DNA of 64,000 nucleotides from an uncultured Thiotrichaceae bacterium (GCA_937925855.1 CALAMO010000030.1:18084-82083); one strand, 5' to 3'. Shown: positions 49,522 through 56,720, numbered from the stretch's first letter. The notes: generated by a model from the letters alone, not told the origin. A program made the numbers and translations.

Positions 49522-49766
49522 GGCTTCACTACCTCCAGCTTTTTACCTTCGAGAAATTCCGTTAGCTGCAAAATCTGCTCTAAGTTGGCTTCGTTTTGCG
49601 CTATTAGTCCGCCAATGTCTTTGAAATTGTCGAGAATGTCCTGCTTTTGGCTGGCGAGTTCATGCAAGGCAGATTGTACGGCGCGTGATTGGTAGACCAG
49701 CAACGACAGATAGCCTGTAACGTCGCTTACCGTCGCGTCGTCAGAGACTTGGAATAGTGGGTTCAC
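49518..49766 (-). CDS. Small helical protein of the rep operon
   Basis: 82 residues, predicted almost wholly helical: VTGYLSLLVYQSRAVQSALHELASQKQDILDNFKDIGGLIAQNEANLEQILQLTEFLEG. Heptad-like leucines suggest a coiled coil. Function unknown. It overlaps both neighbours by 4 nt. Confidence 0.68.
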   Translation of the reverse strand: MNPLFQVSDDATVSDVTGYLSLLVYQSRAVQSALHELASQKQDILDNFKDIGGLIAQNEANLEQILQLTEFLEGKKLEVVKP

Positions 49767-50101
49767 GCTTCACCCCCTTCAAACAGGTCGCGCACAAAGT
49801 CGAATGCACTCTGTAGGTCGGTGAAATCAGCAGTTTCCAGGTTTACACCGCGTTCGGTCTGGCGATGGTAAGCCACATCGACAAAACGGCAGGTCTTAGA
49901 CTGATTGGCTATCTGACCCTGATGATGGCCGGGGTAAATCCACGCAACAGGATCAACACCACGCCAGACGATTAAGCCGGTGGCGGTACTGGTGATTGTG
50001 ATGCTTGAGGGTTGTTTGTACTTTTTGCCGGGATAGGGCAGAGGTGGCAGTTGTGCCAATAGATTGCGGGCAGGTGCGCCCACTATGTTTAAAGCGGTCA
50101 T
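49763..50101 (-). CDS. Hypothetical protein, first gene of the rep operon
   Basis: 112 residues from ATG 50101, behind a GGAG site. TITSTATGLIVWRGVDPVAWIYPGHHQG and RFVDVAYHRQTERGVNLETADFTDLQSAFDFVRDLFEG suggest a small alpha/beta protein. No family is recognised. The frame stays open to 50464, but a terminator at 50251-50276 lies inside that extension, so the short form is preferred. Confidence 0.65.
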   Translation of the reverse strand: MTALNIVGAPARNLLAQLPPLPYPGKKYKQPSSITITSTATGLIVWRGVDPVAWIYPGHHQGQIANQSKTCRFVDVAYHRQTERGVNLETADFTDLQSAFDFVRDLFEGGEA

Positions 50102-50123
50102 GATGACTCCAACGTTTGTTTTA

Positions 50124-50172
50124 GTAGTAGGCAAAAATTGCCGGGTGCTACTATCAAGTCGTTGGAACTTGA
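50124..50172. promoter_or_regulatory. Nested dyads upstream of the rep operon
   Basis: TAGTAG (50125-50130) and CTACTA (50148-50153) enclose a smaller stem GGCAA-AAA-TTGCC (50130-50142). TCAAGT (50154-50159) and ACTTGA (50167-50172) follow. They lie 23-71 bp before the first rep-operon gene and after a terminator, so they probably form the operon promoter/operator. A nicking origin is the other option. Confidence 0.45.
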
Positions 50173-50250
50173 CACGCTTATTGCGGCTTACGCCGTGTTG
50201 TAGTCCACGTACACCCGGCATAAAACCGCGTATCACATATTCTACTGGCG

Positions 50251-50276
50251 AAAAAAAACCGCCTGCGTGTGGGCGG
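50251..50276 (-). terminator. Rho-independent terminator upstream of the rep operon
   Basis: Leftward: CCGCC (50276-50272), an 8-nt loop, GGCGG (50263-50259), then eight Ts. It would end the transcript of the 48-residue gene upstream. The 50277-50613 stretch before it holds no gene I can support. Confidence 0.8.
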
Positions 50277-50613
50277 AGTTGCCGCCAACGATTGGGATAG
50301 TAGTCCCTTTTAAATTTTGCACTTTTAACATACGCCCGGTGGGGCGGGTTTGTCCAGTGTTTTTGGTTGAGCTGGTGCGCGGTGGTTTGGGTGCTGGCTG
50401 GCTTAGCATCGAAGATACTTGATGCTAGTTTTGATATGGGTTGAAAAAAGCTGATGATTGTCATATTCTATTCGCCAGACATATTCTATCTATAGGCCGG
50501 GACGTTGGTTGGCGTACCCGGCCTTTTTAATGCCCGCTCCACCTACTTTTCTTTAGGCAAAACGAATCCGTAACCGCGTTATGCAGTTTGAAAAATTCTT
50601 TAATTTCATGGTA

Positions 50614-50760
50614 TTAGTCGGCCAACACGTGACGGAGAATAAACAGCTTCCACAAGTGCGCTCGGCAATGATGCGGATTGTCTGCTGTGGCTGCTTTTTT
50701 GTTGATGTAGTGCTGCGTTGATTTCAGCAGCTTTTTAAAATGCTGGTCTGGCTGGTGCAT
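50614..50760 (-). CDS. Very small basic protein, 48 residues
   Basis: Starts MHQPDQHFKKLLKSTQHYIN and ends LWKLFILRHVLAD, then TAA. AAGG lies well placed upstream of the ATG. It has seven His and many Lys, so could bind nucleic acid. No family is recognised. It lies downstream of the GTGGTA repeats and upstream of a terminator, which gives it a plausible transcript. Confidence 0.5.
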   Translation of the reverse strand: MHQPDQHFKKLLKSTQHYINKKAATADNPHHCRAHLWKLFILRHVLAD

Positions 50761-50862
50761 GTTGTTACCTTACGTCGTCACGACGTTAGTGCTGTGTCAA
50801 TGCGGTTATCCGCGCTTGCCTACAGCTAAACATATTTAATCCAGCAGATACCAGAACTAAAT

Positions 50863-50935
50863 GTGGTAGATTTTGCAGAAAATGTGGTAGGTTTTCGGGG
50901 CGAAAGTGGTATTTTTTTGCAAAAATAAAGTGGTA
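50863..50935. repeat. Four iteron-like GTGGTA repeats
   Basis: GTGGTA starts at 50863, 50884, 50906 and 50930, spaced 21, 22 and 24 bp, about two helical turns. Flanks are alike: A-rich before and T-rich after each (AATGTGGTAG-TTTT). They lie in the A/T-rich gap between the 142-residue gene and the 48-residue gene. They look like origin iterons or regulator sites. Confidence 0.7.
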
Positions 50936-50967
50936 TATTTGTTTGGCAAGTCTATGTTTTTAATAGT

Positions 50968-51396
50968 TTATTCTGCATTCTTGGATTTTTGCCGATAAGC
51001 ACCCATTTCAACCCAACCCATTTTGCGCATTTCTTTCCACCTCAAAAGGAATGTAGCCTCTTTTTTGCCAAATTTTTTACAAAACCATAGCTGTAATTGC
51101 TTCTTTCCTGACCTTGGTATGCTTAGCGGATGCCAGCCTAAATATGCTATTTCGTACATGATGGCTTCGCGCTGCTGGGGAGGTTTAGCGTTCTTGATGA
51201 TGGCGCGGCGTTTGGGGGATTTGCCGGGTATTAATAAATGTTCAGGTGTGTATGCACGAGAGTCGCTTTCGTCGAACGGACTGGATGATCCTTGCTTAAC
51301 TACCGGGTTGTTAAGCATTCGGAGTATATGAGCGGGTGGCAGCATCTTACGAGCAAAGCGCAACGCTTGCCGTGTTGTGAGGGCTTTTCTCGGCAT
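50968..51396 (-). CDS. Hypothetical basic protein, possibly DNA-binding
   Basis: 142 residues, rich in Lys/Arg. ALRFARKMLPPAHILRMLNNPVV, GKSPKRRAIIKNAKPPQQREAIMYEIAYLGWHPLSIPRSGKKQLQLWFCKKFGKKEATFLLRWKEMRKMGWVE. The last 60 residues look like a helical DNA-binding domain. No family is recognised. AAGGGG precedes the ATG. It sits directly upstream of the GTGGTA repeats, which it might bind (inference). Confidence 0.6.
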   Translation of the reverse strand: MPRKALTTRQALRFARKMLPPAHILRMLNNPVVKQGSSSPFDESDSRAYTPEHLLIPGKSPKRRAIIKNAKPPQQREAIMYEIAYLGWHPLSIPRSGKKQLQLWFCKKFGKKEATFLLRWKEMRKMGWVEMGAYRQKSKNAE

Positions 51397-51496
51397 AATG
51401 ACACGTCCCCTTGGTTGCGTGTCCCTTTGTGAATATGTCGGGCAACCTGCAAAGGGTTCAGGGTTTCGGGGATCAGCCTAGCCCGACTCAGTGACA

Positions 51497-51739
51497 CTAT
51501 ACGCTAGTTTTGTCCTTTCTTTTCCTGCGCCGTGGTTTTTTCTTGCTGGGATCGCGCATAGTCAGCTTGGATGCAAATTGACCCACAGCACCACAGGCAG
51601 CACAAAACACACGCACACATTTAACCGCTTCCTTTTGTTCATCTGTGTTGTGTTCCTGCACATCACCCAGCGTACAGGCAGCAAAAACGACGTTATTTTT
51701 TAAGCCTTTTTCTAGGCAGTGCGGGCAGCGTTCATACAT
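51497..51739 (-). CDS. Zinc-ribbon protein, Ogr/Delta-like
   Basis: 80 residues. YERCPHC at the N terminus and VFCAACGAVG form a C-x2-C ... C-x2-C zinc site; the tail is very basic (PSKKKPRRRKRKDK). Ogr of P2 and Delta of P4 are zinc-finger activators of late genes with a similar size and cysteine layout. The match is one of pattern, not clear sequence. It could switch on the capsid operon that lies upstream. Confidence 0.6.
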   Translation of the reverse strand: MYERCPHCLEKGLKNNVVFAACTLGDVQEHNTDEQKEAVKCVRVFCAACGAVGQFASKLTMRDPSKKKPRRRKRKDKTSV

Positions 51740-51786
51740 TTGTTATAGTCCCGGTCGTCGAAAATCATCAAAAAAAATTAAATAAA

Positions 51787-51855
51787 CGCCGCCAGCGAGG
51801 GAAGAGTGCGAGCTTCGCAGTGTAAAGCCTGTCAATGTTCAGGGTGCTGGCGGCG
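51787..51855. other. Three-way-junction fold of about 69 nt
   Basis: CGCCGCCAGC (51787-51796) pairs perfectly with GCTGGCGGCG (51846-51855). Inside are two hairpins: TGCGA-GCT-TCGCA (51807-51819) and CCTG/CAGG (51828-51831/51840-51843). It lies in the 355-bp non-coding gap between the zinc-ribbon gene and the capsid operon terminator. It may be a small RNA, or a packaging or nicking site. Confidence 0.6.
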
Positions 51856-51958
51856 GTTAATCTTATTCAAGTTATTGATATTATTTAATTTAGTTTCATG
51901 CAGTTTATTTTTTTGTGTGTAAAATCTGTCAGATTTTTGTCAATATGCCGACGGGTGC

Positions 51959-51994
51959 AATCCAGTTCACTAGGCGTGAAAAACAGTTCACTTT
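51959..51994. repeat. Repeated CAGTTCACT motif
   Basis: CAGTTCACT occurs twice within 30 bp, and GTGAA before the second copy makes a dyad with TTCAC. It lies upstream (leftward sense) of the zinc-ribbon gene and may be an operator. Confidence 0.4.
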
Positions 51995-52030
51995 TCCGGT
52001 ATTTTTTACAGCCAGCCGGAAACAAGCGCA

Positions 52031-52070
52031 AAAAAAAGCCGCTGACCTTGCTATCAAGACCAGCGGCTTT
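52031..52070 (-). terminator. Terminator of the capsid operon
   Basis: Leftward: AAAGCCGCTG (from 52070) and CAGCGGCTTT (to 52035) form a perfect 10-bp stem, with an inner CTTG/CAAG stem, followed by a run of Ts. It lies 25 bp after the protease stop. Confidence 0.9.
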
Positions 52071-52094
52071 TCAGGTCACACGTTAAGCAGTGGA

Positions 52095-53057
52095 TTAATA
52101 GAACTCTCTCAATAAAGGTTCCTTAGCAACGCACCAATTTTCCGGCACAAACTGCGTATTCTGTTCGGGGTCTGGAACGGTATAGTCTGCCAGTTCATCT
52201 GCTAAGCGCTTATTCTCAGCTAACAGTCGCTTACGTTCGTCTTCCCAACCTTCATTGCTGGCTGATGCTTCACCACTTCTGCGCAGTTCCACCGCCACCG
52301 CTTTAGCGATCGCCAGTATGTCGGCCTGCTTCATTTGCCCGCCTGCGTTGACTGTGTGCGCCTGAATCATGTTGCTGATGTTGGTAGGCATGTTGGGATA
52401 GTGCTGGTTGACGTACTCCCAATGTTCACCCTGCATACTCACGCCTGCCGCTTCGGGGTCTAACTCGGTTTCACCTAAGAGATTATCCACCAGACCTGCC
52501 GCTTTTGCTTCGGTGCCGGTGTACCACGTTTCAGCCTTGAGCAAGGCGCGTGCTTCTTCTTCGGTAATGCCCATTCTGCGCATGTACTCAGGCAGGATAG
52601 CCGCCTCGTGTTTCTCCAGCATTTCCGCCAGCTTTAGCACGTCGTCAACGTCACCCTGATTCATGCCGCCCTGGGGTCGATGAATCATAATCACGCTGTT
52701 TTCAGCGGCTTCTACGGTATCGCCTGCCAGCATGATAATGGAACCCATGCTGAGCGCGTAGCCCATCACCTTGACGGTAACGTGCGCCGGGTGCTGCTTT
52801 AGGGTGTTGAAGATCGGCAGACCGTGATAGAACACACCGCCAACGGTGTTCAGGAATACCGTGATAGTGTCTACCTTGCCTGCTGCTTTGAGTTCGGCTA
52901 ATAGCTGCTGTACGTTCACATCCCAGCCACCAATAATGCCGTAGAGGTAAATATCAACATGGCGCGAACTGCTGTTGTTAATCAGCGAGTACCACGTTTT
53001 ACCAGCGCCGTTTGTTTCCTGCCCGTTGGGGCTTCCTGTGTAATTGCTAATATCCAT
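52095..53057 (-). CDS. ClpP-like (S14) head maturation protease
   Basis: 320 residues. The ClpP fold has IYLYGIIGGWDVNVQQLLAELKAAG, ITVFLNTVGGVFYHGLPIFNTLKQH, the catalytic Ser in GYALSMGSIIMLAGD, and the catalytic His in VIMIHRPQGG. The C-terminal third (about 215-320) is helical, with KRLLAENKRLADELADYT as a coiled coil, the layout of phage protease-scaffold proteins. It probably trims and scaffolds the capsid. Classical P2 uses the unrelated gpO at this place. Its ATG overlaps the previous stop (TAATG). Confidence 0.88.
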   Translation of the reverse strand: MDISNYTGSPNGQETNGAGKTWYSLINNSSSRHVDIYLYGIIGGWDVNVQQLLAELKAAGKVDTITVFLNTVGGVFYHGLPIFNTLKQHPAHVTVKVMGYALSMGSIIMLAGDTVEAAENSVIMIHRPQGGMNQGDVDDVLKLAEMLEKHEAAILPEYMRRMGITEEEARALLKAETWYTGTEAKAAGLVDNLLGETELDPEAAGVSMQGEHWEYVNQHYPNMPTNISNMIQAHTVNAGGQMKQADILAIAKAVAVELRRSGEASASNEGWEDERKRLLAENKRLADELADYTVPDPEQNTQFVPENWCVAKEPLLREFY

Positions 53058-53965
53058 TATGTTCTCACTAAGTGTGTTTTTTTGAAGGCTTCAATATCAT
53101 CAGGATTGAAGCGGTATAGTTTGCGTTTGCCGGTGGGCACGATGATATGGGGCAGCTTGTCCGGTTGAGCTTTTGCCCATTTCAGGACAGTAGGAACCGT
53201 TATTCCAAGTTCCCGCGCCGCCTGCCTACCGCTAAGGGTGTATGCTTCCATTTCTTGCGTCCTCTGGTCGGGGTCTGCACTAACCAGCACGGTCTCACGC
53301 TGATCATTTGCCAGCGTCTTTAATACTTTTTTAGTGCCTGCCCGTGGATTGAATTGCAAAGCCTGTTCAAGTAGTTCACGCGCCTTGTCCGGGTCACTTT
53401 CCAGTAAAGCCAGACCACGCGCCTTGCACAGTTTTGCCCTGATCGGGTCTATCAGATCGCAGTCGGCCAGCACATCGGCTAATGCTTCCAGATCGTTACC
53501 ATAAGCCGCCTGTTCACCGCGTTGGTTTAAGCCATCGGCTATCTGTTCGGCCATGACTTCAGGCAGCGTCCGTTCAAAACCTTCTGGCGATTTGATGCCC
53601 TGCTCAATGGCAAAAATTGCCATATCAAACGCCTGTTTGTACAACCGCGCATCAATGCACCAGATGGTCAACCAGACAAACATTTCAGCCTGTTTATTAC
53701 TGATCATGTCGGCTAGCATCGCTTCATCAATCCATTCCTGATAATTCGCTATCAGGCTGCACTTTTTGAGATTGCTCTGGCTGCGACTGCGGATCAAAGA
53801 AAGTTGGTACTTGTCGGTTTTGAACTGAGCAAAGTAAGCACGATCACGCGCTGTCTCAGCGTGGGATACTTCAACAAAGCCCGCCTCTGATGCGTTGGGC
53901 TTTGCTTTTCGCTCTGGTCGGCTTCTGGCTATGTTTTCCCGGTGGGCTGCTGCGGGTGATAACAT
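53057..53965 (-). CDS. P2 gpM-like terminase small subunit fused to a DNA-binding domain
   Basis: 302 residues. The first 230 match gpM in layout: LSPAAAHRENIARSR, YQLSLIRSRSQSNLKKC, MISNKQAEMFVWLTIWCIDARLYKQAFDMAIFAIEQGIKSPEGFERTLPEVMAEQIADGL, and AKLCKARGLALLESDPDKARELLEQALQFNPRAG. The last 65 (LSGRQAARELGITVPTVLKWAKAQPDKLPHIIVPTGKRKLYRFNPDDIEAF) form an excisionase-type winged helix not in P2 gpM. It would recognise the packaging site. It lies between capsid and protease in one operon. Confidence 0.82.
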   Translation of the reverse strand: MLSPAAAHRENIARSRPERKAKPNASEAGFVEVSHAETARDRAYFAQFKTDKYQLSLIRSRSQSNLKKCSLIANYQEWIDEAMLADMISNKQAEMFVWLTIWCIDARLYKQAFDMAIFAIEQGIKSPEGFERTLPEVMAEQIADGLNQRGEQAAYGNDLEALADVLADCDLIDPIRAKLCKARGLALLESDPDKARELLEQALQFNPRAGTKKVLKTLANDQRETVLVSADPDQRTQEMEAYTLSGRQAARELGITVPTVLKWAKAQPDKLPHIIVPTGKRKLYRFNPDDIEAFKKTHLVRT

Positions 53966-53968
53966 GAT

Positions 53969-55024
53969 TTAAGCCCAGCCGCCCTCACCATCAGGCAGCA
54001 ATAACGCACCATCACGAACGCCCGCAAACTTGCCATAATCCTCTACAACATACGCCTGATTTTCGCTGAAATATTGCTCGATACGATCACGCTTTGGATT
54101 ATCAATAATCGTGCGTCTGAGGGTTTCTTCCTGATGATAGATGCTTAGATTGCTGTAGCTGGTGACAATGACAGAACGCGCCGGAATGAAGGGAGGCATA
54201 ACACACGGTAAGCCTGCTACGGTCTCATTAGCGAACCATGTTTGCAGTGCATTGCGTTCGGTGGGCAGCGTACTGTGTGATAACAGGGAAAGGCCATGTG
54301 ATACCCAGATTTCACGGCCAACAATAACAATTAAGTCATCACTGCCCTGATGCCACATATCCAGCAGGTTGGTAATCATATCGAACACCAGCGCGTCGAG
54401 ACTGCCATACTTGCCGCCTTCGCCAACCTTCCACGTATCTGCTGTTTCTTCGCCCCCTGAGTCGTAACCCATCATCCGCGCCGGGTCGCTGTTAATGACC
54501 TTGGTCAGCCAGCCGATATTCACATCTTGCAGCAGTTTGTTGGTTTCAACATCGGTATTAGCGGCGGCGGTTTTGCCGTTCCAGCCGATCATGAGTTGAT
54601 CGCGTGCAATTTGCTTTAGCACCTGACTAACATAGTGCTTTCCAAAGTTGGCAACGTGTGTCCATGAGTCCAACAGTCTGTAGGTGTGGTGGGTGTCGAA
54701 GTTGGTTTGTTTAGCGTGGTATTCATCAGGCTTTAGTTCGCCAACATATTTTGTTTTTCGTTCGTCTTCTTCGGTGTTGGTACGGCTGGCAATCGGTCGA
54801 TTGATACCTAGGCCGACACGCTCGCCCACCTGCGCAGTGACAGGAATGTTATTAATCTGTTTGAGGAAGTCGGCCTGTTCACCCATAGATTCAAACATGA
54901 ATTGTTGGCGTTCAGGGGTGTAGTTGATCGGCTCATTTCTCACAGCATCATAGCTGCTGTAGCCATTGGAGACAGCGACGCTATTGAAATAAGCGTTCAC
55001 TAATTTACGGGTTGCTGTTCGCAT
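53969..55024 (-). CDS. P2-family phage major capsid protein (gpN-like)
   Basis: 351 residues. RKLVNAYFNSVAVSNGYSS, FESMGEQADFLKQINNIPVTAQVGERVGLGINRPIASRTNT, NFDTHHTYRLLDSWTHV, RDQLMIGWNGKTAAANTDVETNKLLQDVNIGWLTKV and IYHQEETLRRTIIDNPKRDRIEQYFSENQAYVVEDYGK match gpN, the HK97-fold shell protein of P2. No frameshift or loss is seen. It is the first gene of the leftward capsid operon; the terminase-like gene follows after 3 bp. A perfect dyad lies 70-95 bp before its start. Confidence 0.9.
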   Translation of the reverse strand: MRTATRKLVNAYFNSVAVSNGYSSYDAVRNEPINYTPERQQFMFESMGEQADFLKQINNIPVTAQVGERVGLGINRPIASRTNTEEDERKTKYVGELKPDEYHAKQTNFDTHHTYRLLDSWTHVANFGKHYVSQVLKQIARDQLMIGWNGKTAAANTDVETNKLLQDVNIGWLTKVINSDPARMMGYDSGGEETADTWKVGEGGKYGSLDALVFDMITNLLDMWHQGSDDLIVIVGREIWVSHGLSLLSHSTLPTERNALQTWFANETVAGLPCVMPPFIPARSVIVTSYSNLSIYHQEETLRRTIIDNPKRDRIEQYFSENQAYVVEDYGKFAGVRDGALLLPDGEGGWA

Positions 55025-55093
55025 TGTTTTTACTCTGCATAGTTAATAGTAAAAACATCATGCATAGGCGTTTTGGTATTGTCCCGCGTGGTG

Positions 55094-55119
55094 TTATCGA
55101 AAGTAGGGTGTTTCGATAA
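55094..55119. promoter_or_regulatory. Perfect dyad upstream of the capsid operon
   Basis: TTATCGAAA (55094-55102) and TTTCGATAA (55111-55119) with an 8-nt spacer, about 70 bp before the capsid start. Its place fits an activator or repressor site for the capsid operon, possibly for the zinc-ribbon protein. Confidence 0.55.
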
Positions 55120-55186
55120 TCCTGTTAAATTTGCATATTTTGTAATGACTGTCTTTATCCCTTCGGGGACGTTCGCCACGCGGCAA

Positions 55187-55215
55187 GGGTTGCAGCTTCT
55201 ACGGCACTGCAACCC
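55187..55215. repeat. Perfect 9-bp inverted repeat in the capsid leader gap
   Basis: GGGTTGCAG (55187-55195) and CTGCAACCC (55207-55215) with an 11-nt loop and no T-run. The rest of 55120-55463 holds no gene I can support. Confidence 0.55.
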
Positions 55216-55463
55216 GCGTACAAGGGTATAGAAGCGGACTGATAGCCGTGTGTAAGGTGTGCAGCCGCGCCCGCTGGTTGCGGATCACTACCGGGGATGC
55301 AAGGCTAAACCCTATCGGGTGTCTATGCTGCTGTAGATCGGTTGGGGCTGGGAGAATGGATATTTTACTATCCGGCATGATGAAGGCTGGGAGCTGGTGG
55401 ACAGCATAGCCAGCCTTGACGGTGAAACGCTGCTGGCTTTACTTCTACCCTGAAAGACGGTGA

Positions 55464-55955
55464 TTAGGATTGCAGGTTTTTATCTGGGGCTTTCATCGCT
55501 CTGGCTGCATGGGCTTTCTGTTCTTCGGAGATTTCGCCGCCCTCTTTCGCGTCCAATTGGTAACGCTTACCACCTCTTAAAACATTAGCCCGGTAAACAT
55601 CGCGCCGGGTGTGGCGACTTAGCACCTTGTTAACCACCTTCTTTGATGCGCCGGGTATTTTCTCATCATTACACAGCTTGAATATGGCTTTCTCAATACC
55701 CAACGCCAACGGCTTATAGCTTCGCCAGACTTCAAAATCATTGAGGCGTTGATACAGTTCACGCGCCCGGATTTCAGAGGGTGAAAATTCGGGTTTCTTC
55801 TTTGCCGGTGGACGTGTTTTCTGTGACTTCGCTTTCGTTGGCTTAGCTGGTGCCTTGCCCGGCTTGGTCAGCTTACCGGCTGGAATGTCAGCACGCTTGA
55901 TAACGCGCTTTTTTTTCAGGCTCAGGGTTTTGCGTGGCTGGTCATTCATGGTCAT
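55464..55955 (-). CDS. ProQ/FinO-domain RNA-binding protein
   Basis: 163 residues. A Lys/Pro-rich basic N-terminal arm (about 1-60) precedes the FinO-like domain: RARELYQRLNDFEVWRSYKPLALGIEKAIFKLCNDEKIPGASKKVVNKVLSRHTRRDVYRANVLRGGKRYQLDAKEGGEIS. WRxxKPLALGI and the HT...Y...GxxRYxLD pattern are the domain signature. Such proteins bind structured small RNAs. It lies nearest attR. The start follows GAGG. It may act with the structured elements inside the satellite (inference). Confidence 0.88.
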   Translation of the reverse strand: MTMNDQPRKTLSLKKKRVIKRADIPAGKLTKPGKAPAKPTKAKSQKTRPPAKKKPEFSPSEIRARELYQRLNDFEVWRSYKPLALGIEKAIFKLCNDEKIPGASKKVVNKVLSRHTRRDVYRANVLRGGKRYQLDAKEGGEISEEQKAHAARAMKAPDKNLQS

Positions 55956-56057
55956 TGTCTCGCCTCATGTGCATTTGATATTCTACAGGCAAATGGAGAT
56001 TGATAGTATGGGGCGTTTTTGGGGCAACCTAGCCCGGTAAGGCCATCAGATGTGCTG

Positions 56058-56071
56058 TAAGTATTTGATTT
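56058..56071. repeat. Arm-like repeat near attR
   Basis: TAAGTATTTGATTT here matches 43707-43720, at the inner edge of attL. In the circular form the two copies would flank the core in the same direction, as integrase arm sites do. Confidence 0.45.
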
Positions 56072-56106
56072 TTTCGCTTTGGGTGGTTTGGTTAGGTGTG
56101 CGCAAG

Positions 56107-56136
56107 GGTTCGAATCCTCTCGCCCCGACCAATTAA
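56107..56136. repeat. attR of the integrated element
   Basis: Exact copy of the 30 bp at 43680-43709. The tRNA sequence upstream of it is missing here, so this is only the 3' end of tRNA-Pro, not a second gene. Confidence 0.95.
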
Positions 56137-56366
56137 ACATCTGATTTGTAGGTGTTTTCATTTCTTTATTTACATTTTCCTATCGACTCCAGGCATTTAT
56201 ACTGCGATTGCCATTAGCGGGTGTGAAAAATAGCGTACGCGGTAGGCGCATGCGGCCTGTTTACAGCTTGCTGCCAGAGCATGTTGTGACTGCTGATTTG
56301 TTGTTAAGATGTGCTCGTTAAGTAATCGCGCGATAGGAGCATTACATTAATTATCTCATTAGCATT

Positions 56367-56720
56367 ATGCTGGGTGGTGCGGTTGGGGCCGCCCTACGTT
56401 ATGGCGCAGCCGCGGGCATGAATCAGCTGTTTGGCCGCAATTTTCCTTATGGCACGCTCAGCGTGAATCTGCTGGGTTCCTTCCTTATCGGTTTTCTGGC
56501 CATTTACTTCTCGCAGCGTGCGCTGCTCGATACTGCGCTGGCGCAGGGGCTGATGGTGGGCGTGTTAGGTGCTTTTACCACCTTTTCTACCTTTTCACTG
56601 GATAATCTACAGCTGTTAGAACAGGGCCAGTGGCTGGTTTTTGCCCTGAACATTGTCCTTAATGTCGGGTTGTGTCTGCTGGCTGTCTATCTTGGCACGC
56701 TAGTGGCGCGTACATTTTGA
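56367..56720 (+). CDS. crcB: Fluoride channel CrcB/Fluc
   Basis: 117 residues from ATG 56367. GGAVGAALRYGA, FPYGTLSVNLLGSFLIGFLA and VGVLGAFTTFSTFSLDNLQLLEQGQW carry the family signatures, with four membrane helices. Dual-topology dimers export fluoride. The ATG is 28 nt from AGGAG (56335-56339). The in-frame codons before it read INYLISI, which matches the usual N terminus, and ATT 56346 is 6 nt from that site, so the true start may be ATT. No fluoride riboswitch core was found. Confidence 0.9.
   Translation: MLGGAVGAALRYGAAAGMNQLFGRNFPYGTLSVNLLGSFLIGFLAIYFSQRALLDTALAQGLMVGVLGAFTTFSTFSLDNLQLLEQGQWLVFALNIVLNVGLCLLAVYLGTLVARTF

Noticed and set aside
50102..50464. N-terminal extension of the 112-residue satellite gene to 233 residues
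   Set aside because: A strong leftward terminator (50251-50276) and nested dyads lie inside it, and a ribosome site supports ATG 50101.
55334..55455. Rightward open stretch reading GWGWENGYFTIRHDEGWELVDS and on to LLALLLP
   Set aside because: Protein-like composition, but no start codon in frame and a stop just upstream; might be a remnant.
56107..56136. Second tRNA-Pro gene
   Set aside because: Only the 3' 25 nt of the tRNA are present; it is the attR repeat.
56221..56345. Fluoride riboswitch before crcB
   Set aside because: The conserved core of the motif is not found.
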